A stretch of DNA of 42,084 nt from Clostridiaceae bacterium. Its GTDB lineage: Bacteria > Bacillota_A > Clostridia > Clostridiales > Clostridiaceae. The translations under genes and the position numbers were made by a program. The stretch spans positions 1-42,084 of the forward strand of contig JAQSXU010000023.1 in assembly GCA_029256485.1 (NCBI GenBank), in the 5' to 3' direction. The notes below the pieces were generated by a model that was not told the DNA's origin, did no database searches, and saw only the letters and a list, made by a program, of their open reading frames with translations. Shown one piece after another: positions 39,960-42,084 of the stretch. The first letter of the stretch is position 1; every line of letters begins with the position of its first letter.

Positions 39960-40376
39960 TTAAGCCCATCCTGTAAATAGCTCAAGCTCTATTTCTTGAT
40001 GAACTGAATATAGAGCTGGTTGGCTACTATTTTTATAGGCTATATTAGAGGCATTTTCTAAGTCTACAGTTTTAGATTTTTTAGCAACAACTATTTTGCT
40101 TCCTGCCTTTATCTTTATATCATTAGATATTATTAATAAAGGTGTCTGGCTTACTGTTGTCAGCGTACCTGTAGAAATAGCATGATTTACTGTTGTAGAA
40201 TAGGTTAGATTACAAGCTTGATTTTCCAAAACTGTAACTTCTTTTTTTACTGTTTGTTTAGTAACTGGATCTTTTATACTTTGATATTCAACAATATTGC
40301 AAGCATCTTCGTAAAATATTTCTAATGCTTTTTTTCGCTGTTGCCTAGCATTTGCTAACATTGAACTTATGTCCAT
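39960..40376 (-). CDS. Head-tail joining protein, XkdH-like
   Basis: A 138-residue protein with a helical N-terminus (MDISSMLANARQQRKKALEIFYEDACNIVEYQSI) and a strand barrel (NLTYSTTV...QTPLLIISNDIKIKAGSKIVVAK). This is the head closure build seen in XkdH/SPP1 gp16 types. It overlaps the connector gene by 10 bases. Confidence 0.65.
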   Translation of the reverse strand: MDISSMLANARQQRKKALEIFYEDACNIVEYQSIKDPVTKQTVKKEVTVLENQACNLTYSTTVNHAISTGTLTTVSQTPLLIISNDIKIKAGSKIVVAKKSKTVDLENASNIAYKNSSQPALYSVHQEIELELFTGWA

Positions 40377-40726
40377 TTTATTACCCTATAGGTGTTTAAT
40401 TGCTTTTTATAATCCCTTATAAGACTATCTTTAAGCTCTGCCGCATTACTTCTAAATTGAGTAGTTGTATTGCCTTCTTGAATAGAAGATATAGAACCTA
40501 GGGCAACAGCTTCACTTCCAAGATTCTCATTTAAATATATGTCTCTTGCCATTCTTATAAATGTAGTAAATAATCCTGTAGGGACTTCATCTATGTGACA
40601 ATGATTGATAATTATTGTTGTCGCATCATCTAATGAAAAATTCAAGATAGTATCTTTGGTTATATCTGTTCTTTCTATACCTAAAACATCCTTTAGAGTA
40701 TTTAAACTTTCATTATCTACAGGCAT
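40367..40726 (-). CDS. Head-tail connector protein, gp6-like
   Basis: ATG 40726 is 6 bases after GGGTGATT. About 119 residues, all helical (LDDATTIIINHCHIDEVPTGLFTTFIRMARDIYLNENLG) with a polar loop and basic end. This is the pattern of adaptor proteins below the portal. It is the first of the connector genes after the capsid region. Confidence 0.7.
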   Translation of the reverse strand: MPVDNESLNTLKDVLGIERTDITKDTILNFSLDDATTIIINHCHIDEVPTGLFTTFIRMARDIYLNENLGSEAVALGSISSIQEGNTTTQFRSNAAELKDSLIRDYKKQLNTYRVIKWT

Positions 40727-40737
40727 AAAATCACCCA

Positions 40738-40944
40738 CTATTCATTTGGTTTTTCAGCGTCTTGAATTTTCTTTAATATACCATCTTGACTTGTACTCTT
40801 ACCAATATCAATTTCTTTTTCTGTTGCATAAGCTATAAGCTCTTCTACAGTCATATCTTTTAATTGTTTTTCCTCAGTATTATTATTTTCATTTCTTTTA
40901 GCTTCTTGTTGTCTACGCATTCTATTAAATGCAGCTAGTCCCAT
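40738..40944 (-). CDS. Small HeH/LEM-like protein, 68 aa
   Basis: A very basic N-terminal helix (AAFNRMRRQQEAKRNEN) and a C-terminal helix-extended-helix (LKDMTVEELIAYATEKEIDIG...GILKKIQDA) resembling the HeH/LEM motif seen in many phage capsid operons. Probably DNA- or capsid-binding; unknown role. Confidence 0.6.
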   Translation of the reverse strand: MGLAAFNRMRRQQEAKRNENNNTEEKQLKDMTVEELIAYATEKEIDIGKSTSQDGILKKIQDAEKPNE

Positions 40945-40955
40945 AAAAACACCTC

Positions 40956-41420
40956 CTAAGCTATCAAAGTATCAATGCTAGTTTTATTAGCTATTGTATA
41001 CCCTAATTTAGTCCCGCCAGTAATAGTTAATGTTTGTGTATCTGCTGCTACCCAAGTCCCTGTATATTCTAAAGTTACAGTTCCGATGCCTTCTGAAATA
41101 GTTACCGTTGTTGCACTGCCAGATATTGCAATCACACCATTAGTTGAGGTTTTTGTTGCAGCTATTGCAAATGTTCCATTTATGAAACTACAAACTTCTC
41201 CGGCTGCTGTTTTTACTGATACAGTTACTTTCCTGGTATATTTTGCATTGCTTCCACCTATTGCTGCATTCACAGTTGCTGCACTGCTTCCAGTTGTTGC
41301 TGGAGATAAGACTAGAACCATATCCCCATTTAAAGCTTTTTCCATAGCACCTAAATAATCATAAACATCTTTTAAAGAATGTTTTAAAGTTTTACTTTTA
41401 AATTTATCTATCATGCTCAT
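40956..41420 (-). CDS. Ig-like capsid/head decoration protein candidate
   Basis: ATG 41420 is preceded by GGAGG at 10 bases. About 154 residues: a helical N-terminus (LKHSLKDVYDYLGAMEKALNG), then an all-strand domain rich in Thr, Ala, Gly and Val (KYTRKVTVSVKTAAGEVCSFING...GIGTVTLEYTGTWVAADTQTLTITGG), an Ig- or carbohydrate-binding-like fold common in capsid decorations. It follows the major capsid gene directly. Surface decoration is inference. Confidence 0.65.
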   Translation of the reverse strand: MSMIDKFKSKTLKHSLKDVYDYLGAMEKALNGDMVLVLSPATTGSSAATVNAAIGGSNAKYTRKVTVSVKTAAGEVCSFINGTFAIAATKTSTNGVIAISGSATTVTISEGIGTVTLEYTGTWVAADTQTLTITGGTKLGYTIANKTSIDTLIA

Positions 41421-41445
41421 TCTAAACATTCCTCCTTATAAAAAT

Positions 41446-41467
41446 AAGGCAGTTTTAATGCTGCCTT
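41446..41467 (-). terminator. Hairpin after the major capsid gene
   Basis: Minus-strand AAGGCAG/CTGCCTT perfect 7-bp stem, loop CATTAAAA, then ATTTTTAT. It overlaps the last base of the capsid stop codon. Probably reduces transcription downstream so that capsid protein is made in excess. Confidence 0.7.
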
Positions 41468-42084
41468 TAAGCTAATTTATGTTTGAATATTACAATTCTA
41501 ATATTTTTAGTATCATAAACTTTTGACCAGTTAGATCCTGTTGCCATTTCTGCAAATGTTGGTGTCTTACCTGCAACACTTGTTTCAGTCCATTTAACAC
41601 CTCTAGGATGCAATATAAAGTGTTGTCTATTGATAAGGATATCTTCACCGGCTAATGAGTCTCTATCATCCTCAGTTGGTGTTGGAGCTGCTCCATTACC
41701 TAAACCAAAAGCGCCTTGTCCAAATAAATAGGTTGTATAAATTCCATTTGATACAGGGCATAAATCATCTACAATTACTCTATATCCTAAATAGAAAGGA
41801 ATTTCAACCTGAGTTTCTGAATCTGGTACCATATCAATTTCATTATTCTTTTGAAGTTTAGTAAATGTAGCTGAATGCATTCCTACTCCAGTTAATTTAC
41901 TTGCATTGTCTCCGAGTTTTTGCTTTGCATCTAATGTTGAGCTAACGCTGATTATTGCATCTGATCCAGTATTACCAGATATATCATAAACATTAGAACT
42001 AGCTAAAGTTGTTTCTAGCCCAGCTAAAGATTTGAATACAACCTTTCCTCTTTCACCTATCCAGTATTTAGCTACCTTACTAGC
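41467..42084 (-). CDS. Major capsid protein, C-terminal part (continued from 1-435)
   Basis: The frame is open from the right edge to the stop TAA at 41467, with the final 99 bases duplicated at 1-99. The C-terminal part includes PFYLGYRVIVDDLCPVSNGIY, a typical coat-protein strand-loop, and RDSLAGEDILINRQHFILHPRGVKWTE. It joins to the N-terminal part at 1-435 for a total of 317 residues. Confidence 0.85.
   Translation of the reverse strand, partial: ASKVAKYWIGERGKVVFKSLAGLETTLASSNVYDISGNTGSDAIISVSSTLDAKQKLGDNASKLTGVGMHSATFTKLQKNNEIDMVPDSETQVEIPFYLGYRVIVDDLCPVSNGIYTTYLFGQGAFGLGNGAAPTPTEDDRDSLAGEDILINRQHFILHPRGVKWTETSVAGKTPTFAEMATGSNWSKVYDTKNIRIVIFKHKLA
41986..42084. repeat. Terminal direct repeat, right copy (circular assembly overlap)
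   Basis: Identical to 1-99; see that entry. Removing one copy gives a 41,985-bp circle. Confidence 0.95.

Larger units (their letters stand above)
691..41607. repeat. Dispersed over-represented motif CCTNTAG (about 116 sites)
   Basis: A hand scan of both strands found about 116 loci with CCTNTAG or its complement CTANAGG, one per about 360 bp, from 691 to 41607. About 60 read CCTNTAG on the plus strand, 43 read CTANAGG, and 13 are the palindrome CCTATAGG (2654, 14153, 14691, 15773, 17976, 18780, 20807, 27349, 27645, 29836, 35797, 37003, 40385). The variable base takes all four values, C/G least often. With about 29% G+C, chance predicts about 12 sites. Many sites have a preceding G and a following A or G. 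Sites lie in every reading frame and in non-coding DNA. The function is unknown. Confidence 0.85.

Overview
The window is the complete genome of a temperate, contractile-tailed (myovirus-type) phage, seen as a linearised circle. The first 99 bases recur exactly as the last 99 (1-99 = 41986-42084), so the unit is 41,985 bp and the break falls inside the major capsid gene. The low G+C (about 30% by eye), strong GGAGG ribosome sites, a PBSX (Xkd)-like tail module, a phiLC3-type holin, and a lysin with choline-binding repeats point to a Clostridium host, perhaps one of the species with choline in the wall. This is inference from gene content; no database search was possible.

Layout. Almost everything is on the minus strand, so the genome reads right to left. 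The lysogeny block (about 21.4-25.7 kb) holds three plus-strand HTH regulators, a tyrosine integrase, an attP carrying the 3' half of a tRNA-Leu(GAG), and a divergent HTH/61-aa gene pair. From a promoter with -35 TTGACT and -10 TAAGAT (21686-21714), an early operon runs left to about 7.5 kb. It encodes two ParB-fold proteins, about a dozen small proteins, a RecA-like (Sak4-type) ATPase, an SSB-like protein, an ERCC4-type nuclease, an HTH-MazG fusion, two HNH homing endonucleases, a primase-helicase, and a late regulator of the ArpU/RinA type. Late genes then run left from about 7.5 kb through small and large terminase, portal, minor head, scaffold and capsid, cross the junction, and continue through connectors, sheath, tube, tail chaperones (with a -1 frameshift), tape measure, baseplate, fibre and lysis genes, ending at 25.8 kb.

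Most notable observations. (1) A short motif, CCTNTAG, occurs at about 116 places, roughly ten times more than base composition predicts. It lies in all coding frames and between genes, often forcing unusual codons. (2) Two AT-rich arrays of about 12 TAACAA/TTGTTA units each (8421-8824 and 24541-24910) are diverged inverted copies of one another and bracket the early/lysogeny region. They are candidate replication or partition sites. (3) A five-gene accessory cassette inside the head operon contains a Tad2-like (DUF2829) anti-Thoeris protein beside unknown small genes. (4) The main repressor has a perfect ribosome site but an ACG where the ATG should be. (5) Further oddities are a membrane-anchored ComEA-like protein in the lysis module, a zinc-ribbon moron with its own promoter and terminator, and a small early gene broken by a stop codon next to a homing endonuclease.

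Start sites were chosen by Shine-Dalgarno spacing, and many genes use TTG. All counts and alignments were made by eye.
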